Below are positions 36,174-44,064 of a stretch of DNA of 64,000 nucleotides, in pieces. The notes below the pieces were generated by a model. The model ran no database searches, was not told the origin of the DNA, and saw only the letters and a program-made list of their open reading frames with translations. The DNA lies in the NCBI RefSeq assembly GCF_030294945.1, contig NZ_AP018448.1:8466501-8530500 (forward strand). Reading direction: 5' to 3'. The DNA comes from Streptomyces graminofaciens (lineage in GTDB: Bacteria > Actinomycetota > Actinomycetes > Streptomycetales > Streptomycetaceae). The translations under genes were made by a program, and so were the position numbers. Each line of letters begins with the position of its first letter. Positions within the stretch are counted from its first letter, which is position 1.

Positions 36174-36904
36174 TTGTGGTCCTCCGTGACGCCGAGGGCG
36201 GCGAGCAGCCGCTCCCGGTACTCGCCCAGCAGCGGATCCCGGTACGAGCGCGGGTGCGGGCGGTCGATGGTCAGGTCGAGGCCGATTCGGCCGTGGTCGA
36301 GCACGAGCACCCGGTCGGCGAGCACGATCGCCTCGTCGACGTCGTGGGTGACGAGCAGGACAGAGGGCTTGTGGCGCTCCCACAGCTCCCTCAGCAGGGT
36401 GTGCATCCTGATCCGGGTCAGCGCGTCCAGGGCGCCGAACGGCTCGTCGGCGAGCAGCAGTTCGGGTTCGCGGACCAGCGAGCGGGCCAGGGCGGCGCGC
36501 TGGGCCTCGCCGCCGGACAGCTCGTTCGGCCAGGCGCGTTCACGGCCCTTCAGGCCCACCTCGGCGAGGGCCTCGCGCCCCTTGGCGGCGGCCTCCTTGC
36601 CCTCGGTGCCCAGCAGGACGTTGTCGAGGACCCGGCGCCAGGGCAGCAGCCGGGAGTCCTGGAAGACGACGGACACCCGGGCCGGGGCGGTGAGCTGCCC
36701 GCTTCCGGTGACCTCGTGATCCAGGCCCGCGACCGCCCGCAGCAGGGTGCTCTTGCCGGAGCCGCTGTGCCCGAGCAGGGCGACGAACTGCCCGGCGGGG
36801 ATGTCGAGGTCGATGCCGTCGAGGACGGTACGCCCGTCGAAGGAGCGGGTCAGCCCGCGCAGCCGCACGGCGGGACGGGTCAGTTGCTCAGTGTGCGGCG
36901 CCAT
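36170..36904 (-). CDS. ssuB: Sulfonate/aliphatic ABC transporter ATP-binding protein
   Basis: A 244-residue NBD of the SsuB/TauB class with Walker A LLGHSGSGKST, Q-loop VVFQDSRLLPW (characteristic for this class), signature LSGGEAQRAALARSL, Walker B LLLADEPFGALD and switch His in LLVTHDVDEA. The ATG at 36904 lies 25 bases inside the permease gene and the stop overlaps the monooxygenase start, so it is tightly coupled on both sides. Confidence 0.93.
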   Translation of the reverse strand: MAPHTEQLTRPAVRLRGLTRSFDGRTVLDGIDLDIPAGQFVALLGHSGSGKSTLLRAVAGLDHEVTGSGQLTAPARVSVVFQDSRLLPWRRVLDNVLLGTEGKEAAAKGREALAEVGLKGRERAWPNELSGGEAQRAALARSLVREPELLLADEPFGALDALTRIRMHTLLRELWERHKPSVLLVTHDVDEAIVLADRVLVLDHGRIGLDLTIDRPHPRSYRDPLLGEYRERLLAALGVTEDHK

Positions 36905-37722
36905 GACAGCACCCTCCGTTCGACGAGACGGACCGCGCTGTCGGAGACGAGGCCGAAGACGCCGTAGATGAGCAGGCCGACGAGGATGACGTCCGACTGG
37001 CCGTAGTTCTGGGCCTGGAACATCATGTAGCCGAGGCCGCTGGTGGCGTTGATCTGCTCCAGGACCACCAGGCCCAGCCAGGAGCCGGTCACCCCGAGCC
37101 GCAGCCCGACGAAGAAGCCGGGCAGGGCCCCCGGGATCACGATCTGCTGGATGAACCGGAACCTCGACAGGCCCTGCACCTCGGCGAGTTCGACGAACCG
37201 GCTGTCGATCCCGGCGAGCGCGGCATGTGTGTTCAGGTAGATCGGGATGTAGACGACGATGGCGATGATCGCGATCTTGAAGGTCTCGCCGATGCCCAGC
37301 CACAGGATGAACAGCGGAATCAGACCGAGGACCGGGATCGCCCGGTTGAGCTGCACGGTCCCGTCGATCAGCGCCTCCCCGGTCCGGCTGAGCCCGGACG
37401 CGAGGGCGAGCAGCACTCCGGCGGTGAGACCGATCGCGAAGCCGTATCCGGCCCGTTCCAGGGAGGTGAGGACGTCGGTGGGCAGGGTCCCGGCGGTCCA
37501 CAGATGCGCGCCGGTACGCAGAACCGTCCAGGGCGCCGGGACCGCGCCGGGGTCGAGCCGGCCGGCGGCGGAGGCGGCGGCCCAGAGGGCGAGCAGGACG
37601 AGGGGGCCGACGAGGCGTGCGGCGGGCAGGCGCTTGCCCGGGGCGAGGCCGCGGCGGCGCCGGCGCGGCTGTTCGACGGCCACGGCGACGGGGGCGGCCG
37701 TGCCCAGAGTGGTGGTGGTCAT
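36880..37722 (-). CDS. ssuC: Sulfonate ABC transporter permease
   Basis: A 280-residue BPD-type inner-membrane permease with about six helices. The EAA loop appears around GLSRFRFIQQIVIPGALPGF. A basic N-terminal tail (RRRRRGLAPGKR) precedes the first helix. Sequence and neighbours match SsuC/TauC-type transporters. It starts 8 bases after the binding-protein stop. Confidence 0.93.
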   Translation of the reverse strand: MTTTTLGTAAPVAVAVEQPRRRRRGLAPGKRLPAARLVGPLVLLALWAAASAAGRLDPGAVPAPWTVLRTGAHLWTAGTLPTDVLTSLERAGYGFAIGLTAGVLLALASGLSRTGEALIDGTVQLNRAIPVLGLIPLFILWLGIGETFKIAIIAIVVYIPIYLNTHAALAGIDSRFVELAEVQGLSRFRFIQQIVIPGALPGFFVGLRLGVTGSWLGLVVLEQINATSGLGYMMFQAQNYGQSDVILVGLLIYGVFGLVSDSAVRLVERRVLSWRRTLSN

Positions 37723-37729
37723 GGCGGTA

Positions 37730-38797
37730 TCAACTCCGGTACTCGGCGGCCACGGACTTCGCCGCGATGCCCTCGAAGCGATGGTCGAAGAGCGAGCTCA
37801 CGTCGAACTTCTTCACGAAGCCGCCCTCCGCCAGCAGATCGGCGGTCTCCTGCTCCCACTTGATCGCCTCGTCCCAACTCGGCGGGAACAGGGGCTTGTT
37901 GGCGAGATCACTGATCGACTTCGCCTGGGCGGAGGTCAGGTTCTGTGTCTTCACATAGAACTCCTCGTTCCAGATGTCCGGGTTCTCGTACGCCCACACC
38001 TGGCCCTTGGCCCAGTACGGGATGTACGCGGCGACCGCGGCCGCCTTCGCCTCGTCGTTCAGCACGGAGGTCGGTGCCCACAGCAGGTTGAGCAGGTCGA
38101 CCACGTCGGTGGTGATCGCACGGGCGCCCTTGGACTCGTACTGCTTCAGATAGGCGGGCGACTGGTTGTTGGCGAGCGGCGCGATGTCGACCTGGCCCGA
38201 CTGCAGAGCGGTGAGGAACTGGTTGCTGGTCAGCGGCACGAGCTTCACGTCGTCGTAGGCGAGCCCCGCCTTCTTCAGCGCCCGCAGGAGTACGACGCCC
38301 TGCGCCTGCCCCTGCGAGAACGCGAGCTTCTTGCCCTTGAAGTCCTCGACCGAGCGGATGTCGCTGCCGGGCTTGGTGGCGAAGAGGTAGTTCGGCTTGC
38401 GGGTGATGTTGATCGCGACGATCTTCGCGTCATAACCCTGGAAGTGCGCCTGGATCGGCGGGATGCCCGCGTTGTTGGCGAGGTCCAGCGAGCCCGCGCG
38501 GAAGGCGTTGATGACATCGGGACCGGCGCCGATGTTCACCCAGCTCGACACCTCGAACGGCAGTTCACCGAGCTTGGCGAGCTTGAACTGCAACTGCTGG
38601 GTGTTCGAGAACGAGGCGATTTTCAGACTCGTACCGGCCGGGACCTTGTCGGCCAGCGGGGCGGCCGAGGCCTTCTCGGCGCCGGAGGCGGCGCTGCTCT
38701 CCGCGCAGCCGCTGAGGCCGGCCGCGGCGGCGGTGACCCCGAGCAGGGAGGTCAGGAACACTCTTCGGTCGAATCCGGGCACAGCGGAAGAAGGCAT
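37730..38797 (-). CDS. ssuA: Sulfonate ABC transporter substrate-binding lipoprotein
   Basis: A 355-residue periplasmic-type binding protein, first structural gene of the operon. The signal LTSLLGVTAAAAGLSGC ends in a perfect LSGC lipobox, so the mature protein is lipid-anchored. The NMT1/SsuA-like fold starts at LKIASFSNTQQLQF and includes WVNIGAGPDVINAFRAGSLD and ITRKPNYLFA. The Met at 38797 is taken as start because the longer frame upstream is leader sequence. A Cys-rich leader ORF lies 141 bases upstream. Confidence 0.92.
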   Translation of the reverse strand: MPSSAVPGFDRRVFLTSLLGVTAAAAGLSGCAESSAASGAEKASAAPLADKVPAGTSLKIASFSNTQQLQFKLAKLGELPFEVSSWVNIGAGPDVINAFRAGSLDLANNAGIPPIQAHFQGYDAKIVAINITRKPNYLFATKPGSDIRSVEDFKGKKLAFSQGQAQGVVLLRALKKAGLAYDDVKLVPLTSNQFLTALQSGQVDIAPLANNQSPAYLKQYESKGARAITTDVVDLLNLLWAPTSVLNDEAKAAAVAAYIPYWAKGQVWAYENPDIWNEEFYVKTQNLTSAQAKSISDLANKPLFPPSWDEAIKWEQETADLLAEGGFVKKFDVSSLFDHRFEGIAAKSVAAEYRS

Positions 38798-38937
38798 GGG
38801 AGGACTCCGTGAGTTCACAGGGTGGAGCGAGCGGGAGGAACGCATGCGGAATTCCGGGCGGGAGAAAGCCGGGAAAGAGGAATTCACGCAGGAGGAAGCA
38901 GGCGCCCCGCGTACATGACCGCGGGCGTGGACGAGAG

Positions 38938-38973
38938 TCAGCAACAGAGGGTGCGACAGGTCGTGAGCTGCAT
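38938..38973 (-). CDS. Cysteine-rich leader peptide (putative attenuator)
   Basis: An 11-codon frame, ATG at 38973 to TGA at 38938, encoding MQLTTCRTLCC. Three of eleven residues are Cys and two are the last codons before the stop. It lies in the 5' leader of the ssu operon, about 32 bases after a TTGACA box, and may be leaderless. Short Cys-rich upstream ORFs are known in actinobacteria as cysteine-responsive attenuators of sulfur genes; here low cysteinyl-tRNA would stall ribosomes and raise ssu expression. Function is inferred. Confidence 0.65.
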   Translation of the reverse strand: MQLTTCRTLCC

Positions 38974-38980
38974 GAACACG

Positions 38981-39010
38981 ATGTTCCTGGCCTTTCGTGA
39001 TGCCTGTCAA
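38981..39010 (-). promoter_or_regulatory. Candidate ssu operon promoter
   Basis: On the minus strand a perfect TTGACA (39010-39005) is followed after 18 bases by GAACAT, a poor -10. The predicted start lies next to the leader-peptide ATG. The left end of the IS1380 element is only 26 bp upstream. Confidence 0.5.
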
Positions 39011-39035
39011 CATTCGGAGTTTCTGAATTAATCGA

Positions 39036-40705
39036 CCTAGCCTCGATCTTTCTTGACGGTCCGCCGACGGAGTCGGTGGACCGTTTTCGTGCCGTGGACT
39101 GAGCTTGCGCAGGCCGAAGGCCCGAGTGCCGCCTCGGGATGGCGCCGGATTCCACTGCTCCGGGTGTTGAGGTGCTGTCGAAGGGACGGGGAATCCGCTG
39201 GTCAGCCAGGGTCGGGCAGGTGGGTGAGCCTGTCGAGGGCTGCGGTGATGTGGCCGGTCCAGGGCCAGTGCCGGGCAAGGCGGAGGATCCGTCGGCGGCC
39301 GGTGGTCACGAGTTGTCCGGCCGCGGTGAACAAGCGGAGGCGTAGTCGGCGGGGTTCCCAGAGCCTGGCTTTGCCGGTCAGGGCGAGCATCGGTATCCAG
39401 GCCAGCAGGTCGAGAGCGATCTGCACGATCTCCAGCCAGATCCGGTTCTGGGCGGTGCGGTGCAGGGGCAGGTTGCGCAGGCCGGTGGCCCGGGCGGCGC
39501 GGATGCGGTCCTCGGCCCGGGCCCGCAGTCGGTGGCGGAGCTCGAGCTCGGCGATCGGCCGGCCCAAGGTGTTGGTGGCGAAACAGGTCAGCCGCATACC
39601 GTCCGCATCCGTGAGCCGCAACTGGGCCCCGGGGTGCGGTCGTTCCTTCCTGACGATCAGCCGTATGCCCTCCGGCCAGCCGTCCAGAACGTCGCCGGTG
39701 AGTTCAGCGACCCAGGCGCCGTCGCGGATCTCGCCGTCCGCCTCGACGGCCGCCGTCCAGGCCGATGCCGGAACGCTCAGCACGTGCTGGTGGATCGCCT
39801 CGGTGATCACCATGCCGACCGAGTAGGACAGCCACCGTCCCCGCCGGGCGAGCCAGGCGACGAAGTCGTGGGTGCCGCCCGCGGAGTCGGTGCGGATCAG
39901 GGTCCGGCGTCCGCGCCGGTACTTCTTCGGCAGCTGAGCCAGGGCCAGTTGGGCGGCGGTGATGTGGTCAGCGGCCGTGTTCGATCCCGCGTTGCCTGCT
40001 CTGAGCAGGGCCGCGACCGGTTCACCCGTGCCGCCCGGTCCGTGGTCGACGAACCCCATCAGCGGGTGGTGGCCGTAGGTTCGCTTCCACGTGGGTGCGG
40101 CGTCCTCCTTGTCCGAGTGCGCGATCACCAGCACCCCGTCGAGGTCCACGGTCACCGTCCCGCCCGCGTCAGGCGCTTCCCGGTCGGCCAACCGCCAGAC
40201 GTGTCGGCGGACTTCAGCCCGCGCGGCACGGATGGCCCGCAGGGCCTTCTCCCCGGAGGTGGCCAGGGCCTCGACGAGACGAGAGACCGTCGGGTCGGAG
40301 GCCACCGGCCCGAACACGGCCGGCTCGGCCCGCAGCATGGCGACATCCGCGAGGCAGTCCCCGCCCAGCGCGACCGCCAGGGCCACGTCCAGCAGGGTCT
40401 TGCCCGGATCGTGCACCGCCCGAGCTTTCCGCCACGGCGTCAGCGCCGCTGATATCGCGGTGTCCAGGCCGGCCTTGCGGACGGTCTCGACCAGCAGCAC
40501 GCCCCCGGCCTGCGAGACCACCGCCCGGCCGCCGCCCTCGATGCGGACACGCGGGTACGACCCGATACGCTTCTTCACCTGGAGAGTGCTTCTTTCCGTG
40601 CAGCCAACAGGACCCTAGACAAGTCCCATCGTTGCAGGTCAGGAGCACTCTCCGCTTATTTGATCAAGCCTCGGACACCCCGCCTCGTGAAAGCGCGAGG
40701 CTAGG
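39036..40705. mobile_element. IS1380-family insertion sequence, apparently intact
   Basis: A 1670-bp element bounded by imperfect terminal inverted repeats: CCTAGCCTCGATCTTTC at 39036 and, on the other strand at the right end, CCTAGCCTCGCGCTTTC. It contains one full-length transposase. Flanking bases are TCGA on the left and, after mentally removing the MITE on the right, CCGA, an imperfect match to a 4-bp target duplication. Confidence 0.85.
39202..40578 (-). CDS. IS1380 family transposase
   Basis: A 458-residue DDE transposase. First catalytic Asp region: GTVTVDLDGVLVIAHSDKED. Second: RRTLIRTDSAGGTHDFVAWL. A C-terminal region with ELELRHRLRARAEDRIRAAR is consistent with the family. There is no frameshift or premature stop, so the element could be active. 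Confidence 0.93.
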   Translation of the reverse strand: MKKRIGSYPRVRIEGGGRAVVSQAGGVLLVETVRKAGLDTAISAALTPWRKARAVHDPGKTLLDVALAVALGGDCLADVAMLRAEPAVFGPVASDPTVSRLVEALATSGEKALRAIRAARAEVRRHVWRLADREAPDAGGTVTVDLDGVLVIAHSDKEDAAPTWKRTYGHHPLMGFVDHGPGGTGEPVAALLRAGNAGSNTAADHITAAQLALAQLPKKYRRGRRTLIRTDSAGGTHDFVAWLARRGRWLSYSVGMVITEAIHQHVLSVPASAWTAAVEADGEIRDGAWVAELTGDVLDGWPEGIRLIVRKERPHPGAQLRLTDADGMRLTCFATNTLGRPIAELELRHRLRARAEDRIRAARATGLRNLPLHRTAQNRIWLEIVQIALDLLAWIPMLALTGKARLWEPRRLRLRLFTAAGQLVTTGRRRILRLARHWPWTGHITAALDRLTHLPDPG

Positions 40706-40877
40706 GCGTGTTTCGAAAGTGGCGTCGTCGGCCCGGCGGGCGGGGCCCGCGGCGTCTGGTGCGGTGCGTCGCAGGGCGGAGGGTCGTCCGCGTACTGGGT
40801 GTACGCGGATGATCCCGACAATGCGGCGAGGTGCCGTGCCAGGCGTCGCGGGGCAGACGGGACTTTCGAAACACGCC
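40705..40877. mobile_element. MITE-like element, 173 bp, CTAG target duplication
   Basis: Perfect 16-bp terminal inverted repeats GGCGTGTTTCGAAAGT (40705-40720) and its complement (40862-40877), flanked by CTAG on both sides (40701-40704 and 40878-40881). No ORF. The target sequence fits IS5-type transposition, so it is probably moved in trans. It sits at the terminal CTAG of the IS1380 element. Confidence 0.8.
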
Positions 40878-42155
40878 CTAGGCCGAAACCTCTGTCGTGG
40901 CGCCCAGCGGATCGCGGTAGAGGACGTTCAGAGCGACCGCGCCGCCCGCCGTGGCCAGCACGGAATCCGGGAAGCTCGTCGGCCCCACGGCCGCCGCCCG
41001 GTCCGGTCCGACGGCCTCGTGCAACGCGGCGAGGCAGTCCTTACGGCTCATGATCCCGATCTCGGTGACGACCACGGTCTCCGGGTTCAGCACATCGAGC
41101 AGCAGCCCCGCCGCCCGGCCCACCATCCGCGCCCGCTCCACCAGCAGCCGTACGGCCACCGGGTCGCCGTCCGCCGCCGCGTCGACCACGTGCTTGGGGT
41201 TCACCCCGGCGTCGACACCCGCCGCCCGGGCCCGCCGGCACAGCGTCCGCTCGCTCAACTCGGCCTGCAGGCAGCCGGTCCGGCCGCAGTCGCAGGGCTC
41301 CGTGCCGCCGGGCAGCGGCAGATGGGCGATCGCCCCGGCCTGCGAACGAGGCCCGTGATGCACCTCGTCGTTGGTCGCGAACGCCGCGTCGACCATGTTC
41401 CCGACGAACAGGTGCAGCACGCTCCGGCTGCCCCGTGCCCGCCCGAAGAGCTGCTCGGCGTCGACCAACGCCCGCGCGTGCCCGTCCACATGGACCGGCA
41501 GCCCGGTGCGGGCGCCGATCACCTCCCGCACCGGCACCTCGCGCCAGCCCAGCAGCGGATGCTCGACGACGGTCCCGGTCTCCCGGTCCACCCAGCCGCC
41601 GGCCGCGAAGCCGACGCCGAGCGGACGGCAGCCGGGCGCCCCGGCCAGCAGGGCCGCGGTCTCGTCACCGGCCCGGGCCAGCACCCGGGCGGGGTCGACG
41701 GAATCGTGCTTCACCTGCCGCTCGGCCAGCACCTGCCCCCGAAGATCGAGCAACGCGACCGTGGTGTACGGCACGGCCACATGGACCCCGGCCACCACGA
41801 ACCGGGCGTCGTCCAGATCGAGGGGCACATGCGGGCGCCCCGACCCCTTGGACTGCCGCGGCGGCTCGGCCTCTCGGATGAGTCCGAGCCGGGCGAACCG
41901 GGCGCAGTAGTCGGTCACCGAGGCCGGCGACAGCCCGGTCACCCGCGCGATGGTGCTGCGCGCGACGGGCCCGTGCTCCAGCACGGACCGCAGGACGACG
42001 CTCGCGCTGGTCCGCCGCCGGTCGCTGTCGGCGGCACGCGGCACGGGCGACGAGAAAGAAGGGGAAGGACGGGAAGGAGGGGAAGCGGAGGAAGAGCGGG
42101 AACGGGAAGGGGAGAAGGAAAGGGAGGGGGAGAGTGCTGTCGCGGCACGGGGCAT
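40878..42155 (-). CDS. ROK family transcriptional regulator
   Basis: A 425-residue repressor/ORF/kinase protein. The N-terminal HTH spans SVVLRSVLEHGPVARSTIAR and VTGLSPASVTDYCARFARLG. The ROK domain carries the zinc motif CDCGRTGCLQA and GVGFAAGGWVD, but no clear intact kinase phosphate site, so it is a sugar-sensing regulator. Residues about 10-40 are Ser/Pro/Arg low complexity encoded by a purine-rich tract. The ATG at 42155 has GAGG nine bases upstream. The TAG stop is part of the CTAG duplication of the MITE. Confidence 0.88.
   Translation of the reverse strand: MPRAATALSPSLSFSPSRSRSSSASPPSRPSPSFSSPVPRAADSDRRRTSASVVLRSVLEHGPVARSTIARVTGLSPASVTDYCARFARLGLIREAEPPRQSKGSGRPHVPLDLDDARFVVAGVHVAVPYTTVALLDLRGQVLAERQVKHDSVDPARVLARAGDETAALLAGAPGCRPLGVGFAAGGWVDRETGTVVEHPLLGWREVPVREVIGARTGLPVHVDGHARALVDAEQLFGRARGSRSVLHLFVGNMVDAAFATNDEVHHGPRSQAGAIAHLPLPGGTEPCDCGRTGCLQAELSERTLCRRARAAGVDAGVNPKHVVDAAADGDPVAVRLLVERARMVGRAAGLLLDVLNPETVVVTEIGIMSRKDCLAALHEAVGPDRAAAVGPTSFPDSVLATAGGAVALNVLYRDPLGATTEVSA
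42052..42134. repeat. Homopurine tract (G/A) within ROK gene start
   Basis: About 80 bases are almost entirely A and G on the plus strand with only a few C. It encodes the Ser/Pro-rich N-terminal stretch of the ROK protein on the minus strand and could form triplex or slip. Confidence 0.7.
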
Positions 42156-42630
42156 GGCGATCATCCTCGGGAACGGGTCCGACACTGCGCCGTCTCGTGA
42201 AGGTTCAGGCGCGCCGGAGCCGCCTCACCCGGGTCGGCGACAGGTGGCCGCGCCCACGCGTCGCAGGTCGACGTAGCGACGCGACGAGAAGTACCGGGCC
42301 TGAGCAACCATGCGTCGAAGCTAGCAAAGGGGCCCACCGCTGCCCAGAAGGCGACCGACGGGCGAGACGACACCTGTCCATCCCCGAGCCTCCCTTCCGG
42401 CCCGATTGGCGGAACCCTACAGATCCCGCCGAACCACTCCCAGGTGATTCACCCCACGCCACCTCAGTGACCGGCATCACGCCGAACCGGGTGTAACCCG
42501 CATCCTTTGTCCGAAGTCAACCAACCCCGTGTTCTCCCCTTTGTCGAGCACTGACGGTGATCGGCTGACGACCCCTGGGATAGCGTCACCGTGTTCCCAA
42601 CCGCCTCCACCCGCCGGAGTGAGCCCGAAG
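42156..42630. other. Divergent region between ROK gene and bioY
   Basis: Contains a candidate ROK operator at 42258-42282 and the bioY 5' region. No ORF is supported. Confidence 0.4.
42258..42282. promoter_or_regulatory. Inverted repeat GCGTCGC-N11-GCGACGC
   Basis: Perfect 7-bp arms at 42258-42264 and 42276-42282, about 100 bp upstream of the ROK start. A plausible autoregulatory operator, by position only. Confidence 0.45.
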
Positions 42631-43221
42631 ATGAGCACCGCGACCGCCACGTCCGCCCGCACCGGCGAGGTCCTCGCCGACCTCCTCCCCGCCTCCCGCG
42701 TCCGCGACATCGCGCTCGTCGTCGGCGGCGCCGCGCTCACCGGGCTCGCCGCTCAGCTCTCCGTCCCCGTCCCGGGCTCCCCGGTCCCGGTCACCGGCCA
42801 GACCTTCGCGGCCCTGCTCGTCGGCACGGCCCTCGGCGCGGGCCGCGGCTTCCTCTCCTTCGCGCTGTACGCGGTGGCCGGCCTCGCCGGTGTGCCGTGG
42901 TTCGCCGAGGGCAAGTCCGGCACGGCCATCGCCTCCATGCCGTCCTTCGGCTACATCCTCGGCATGCTGCTCGCCGCCACCGTCGTGGGCGCGCTGGCCC
43001 GCCGCGGCGGCGACCGTTCGATGCTGCGCATGGCGGGCACGATGCTCGTCGGCGAGGCGATCATCTACGCGATCGGCGTGCCGTACCTGGCCTTCGCCGC
43101 CGACCTCTCCTTCAGCGCGGCCATAGCGGCCGGCCTCACCCCGTTCCTCATCGGCGACGCGCTGAAGGCCGCGCTGGCGATGGGCGCACTGCCCACGGCC
43201 TGGAAGCTGCTCGACAAGTAG
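42631..43221 (+). CDS. bioY: Biotin transporter BioY
   Basis: A 196-residue, six-helix membrane protein, the biotin-binding S component of an ECF transporter or a solitary biotin carrier. Family hallmarks include SVPVPGSPVPVTGQTFAALL and GTALGAGRGFLSFALYAVAG with the Gly-rich GLAGVPWF. No ECF ATPase (BioM) or T component (BioN) follows, so it may share a housekeeping module or act alone. The Met at 42631 begins the soluble N-terminal tail. Confidence 0.93.
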   Translation: MSTATATSARTGEVLADLLPASRVRDIALVVGGAALTGLAAQLSVPVPGSPVPVTGQTFAALLVGTALGAGRGFLSFALYAVAGLAGVPWFAEGKSGTAIASMPSFGYILGMLLAATVVGALARRGGDRSMLRMAGTMLVGEAIIYAIGVPYLAFAADLSFSAAIAAGLTPFLIGDALKAALAMGALPTAWKLLDK

Positions 43222-43338
43222 CCCCCGCCATGGGTCCTTCATGGTGTCTTCGCGGGTGCACATAGGCTCCGGGGGCGCGCGGTCGACCGGGGCGCGTCGG
43301 GCCTGTGCCCGAGAATTCGACAAAGGGAGCGTCCTTCT

Positions 43339-43941
43339 GTGACGGATACTCACGAGGAAGAAGTCCTGGCCCGGATCGCGAAGGGGCTCGTCTACACCGA
43401 GTCGGAAGCCGCCTTTCAGGCCCCTCGGCGCCGCACAGAGCAGATCTTCGAGTACAACCAAACACCACCGAGCGAAACGGAGAAGCGTCGATCACTGCTC
43501 GTCGCGATCTTCGGCTCGGTCGGTGAACGCACGGTGCTGATGCCGCCGTTCCACGCCGGGTTCGGCAGCAACGTCCACATCGGCGACGACTTCTTCGGGA
43601 ACGTGAACCTGACGTTCGTCGACGACGTGGACATCCGCATAGGCAACGGTGTCATGATCGCTCCCAGCGTGACACTGACCACGACGGGACACCCGGTGCA
43701 TCCCTCGCGACGCGCTGACTTCGGGCGATTCTCCGAGCCGATCGTGATCGAGGACAAGGTGTGGATCGGCAGCAATGTGGTGGTCCTGCCCGGCGTCCGT
43801 ATCGGATACGGGTCGGTCATCGGCGCCGGCAGCGTCGTCAGCCGCAGCATTCCCCCGATGACCGTCGCGCTCGGAACACCTTGCCGGGTGGTCCGCCCCA
43901 TCACGGACGAGGACCTCACCACACGTACTGCCGGACATTAG
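43339..43941 (+). CDS. Sugar O-acetyltransferase, maltose/galactoside type
   Basis: A 200-residue left-handed beta-helix acetyltransferase. The N-terminal Mac domain has RIAKGLVYTESEAAFQAPRR. The hexapeptide coils include FGSNVHIGDDFFGNVNLTFV, RIGNGVMIAPSVTL and VWIGSNVVVLPGVRIGYG, with the catalytic His in TTTGHPVHP. It transfers acetyl from acetyl-CoA to a sugar hydroxyl. The GTG at 43339 has GGGAG upstream. Composition is less GC-rich than neighbours, consistent with recent acquisition. Confidence 0.9.
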   Translation: MTDTHEEEVLARIAKGLVYTESEAAFQAPRRRTEQIFEYNQTPPSETEKRRSLLVAIFGSVGERTVLMPPFHAGFGSNVHIGDDFFGNVNLTFVDDVDIRIGNGVMIAPSVTLTTTGHPVHPSRRADFGRFSEPIVIEDKVWIGSNVVVLPGVRIGYGSVIGAGSVVSRSIPPMTVALGTPCRVVRPITDEDLTTRTAGH

Positions 43942-44030
43942 AGAGTTCGGTCGGCTCGGCGGGCGGACCGGAGCAAGTGCGTAGGTCCCGCGGTCGAGGT
44001 GCTTGAGGCTGGCGTGAGACGAGTACGCCA

Positions 44031-44054
44031 CGACGGGAATTCGACGACAGGCCC
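44031..44054. repeat. Dispersed inverted repeat family, solo arm (copy C)
   Basis: CGACGGGAATTCGACGACAG then GCCC matches the right arm of copies A and B. No partner arm is found upstream, so this is a truncated copy, ending 10 bp from the oxidase stop. Confidence 0.6.
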
Positions 44055-44064
44055 CAGCGCGTGG

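Noticed and set aside
39032..40709. Clean target duplication for the IS1380 element
   Set aside because: Left TCGA does not match right GCGT; after removing the MITE the right flank is CCGA, only three of four bases.
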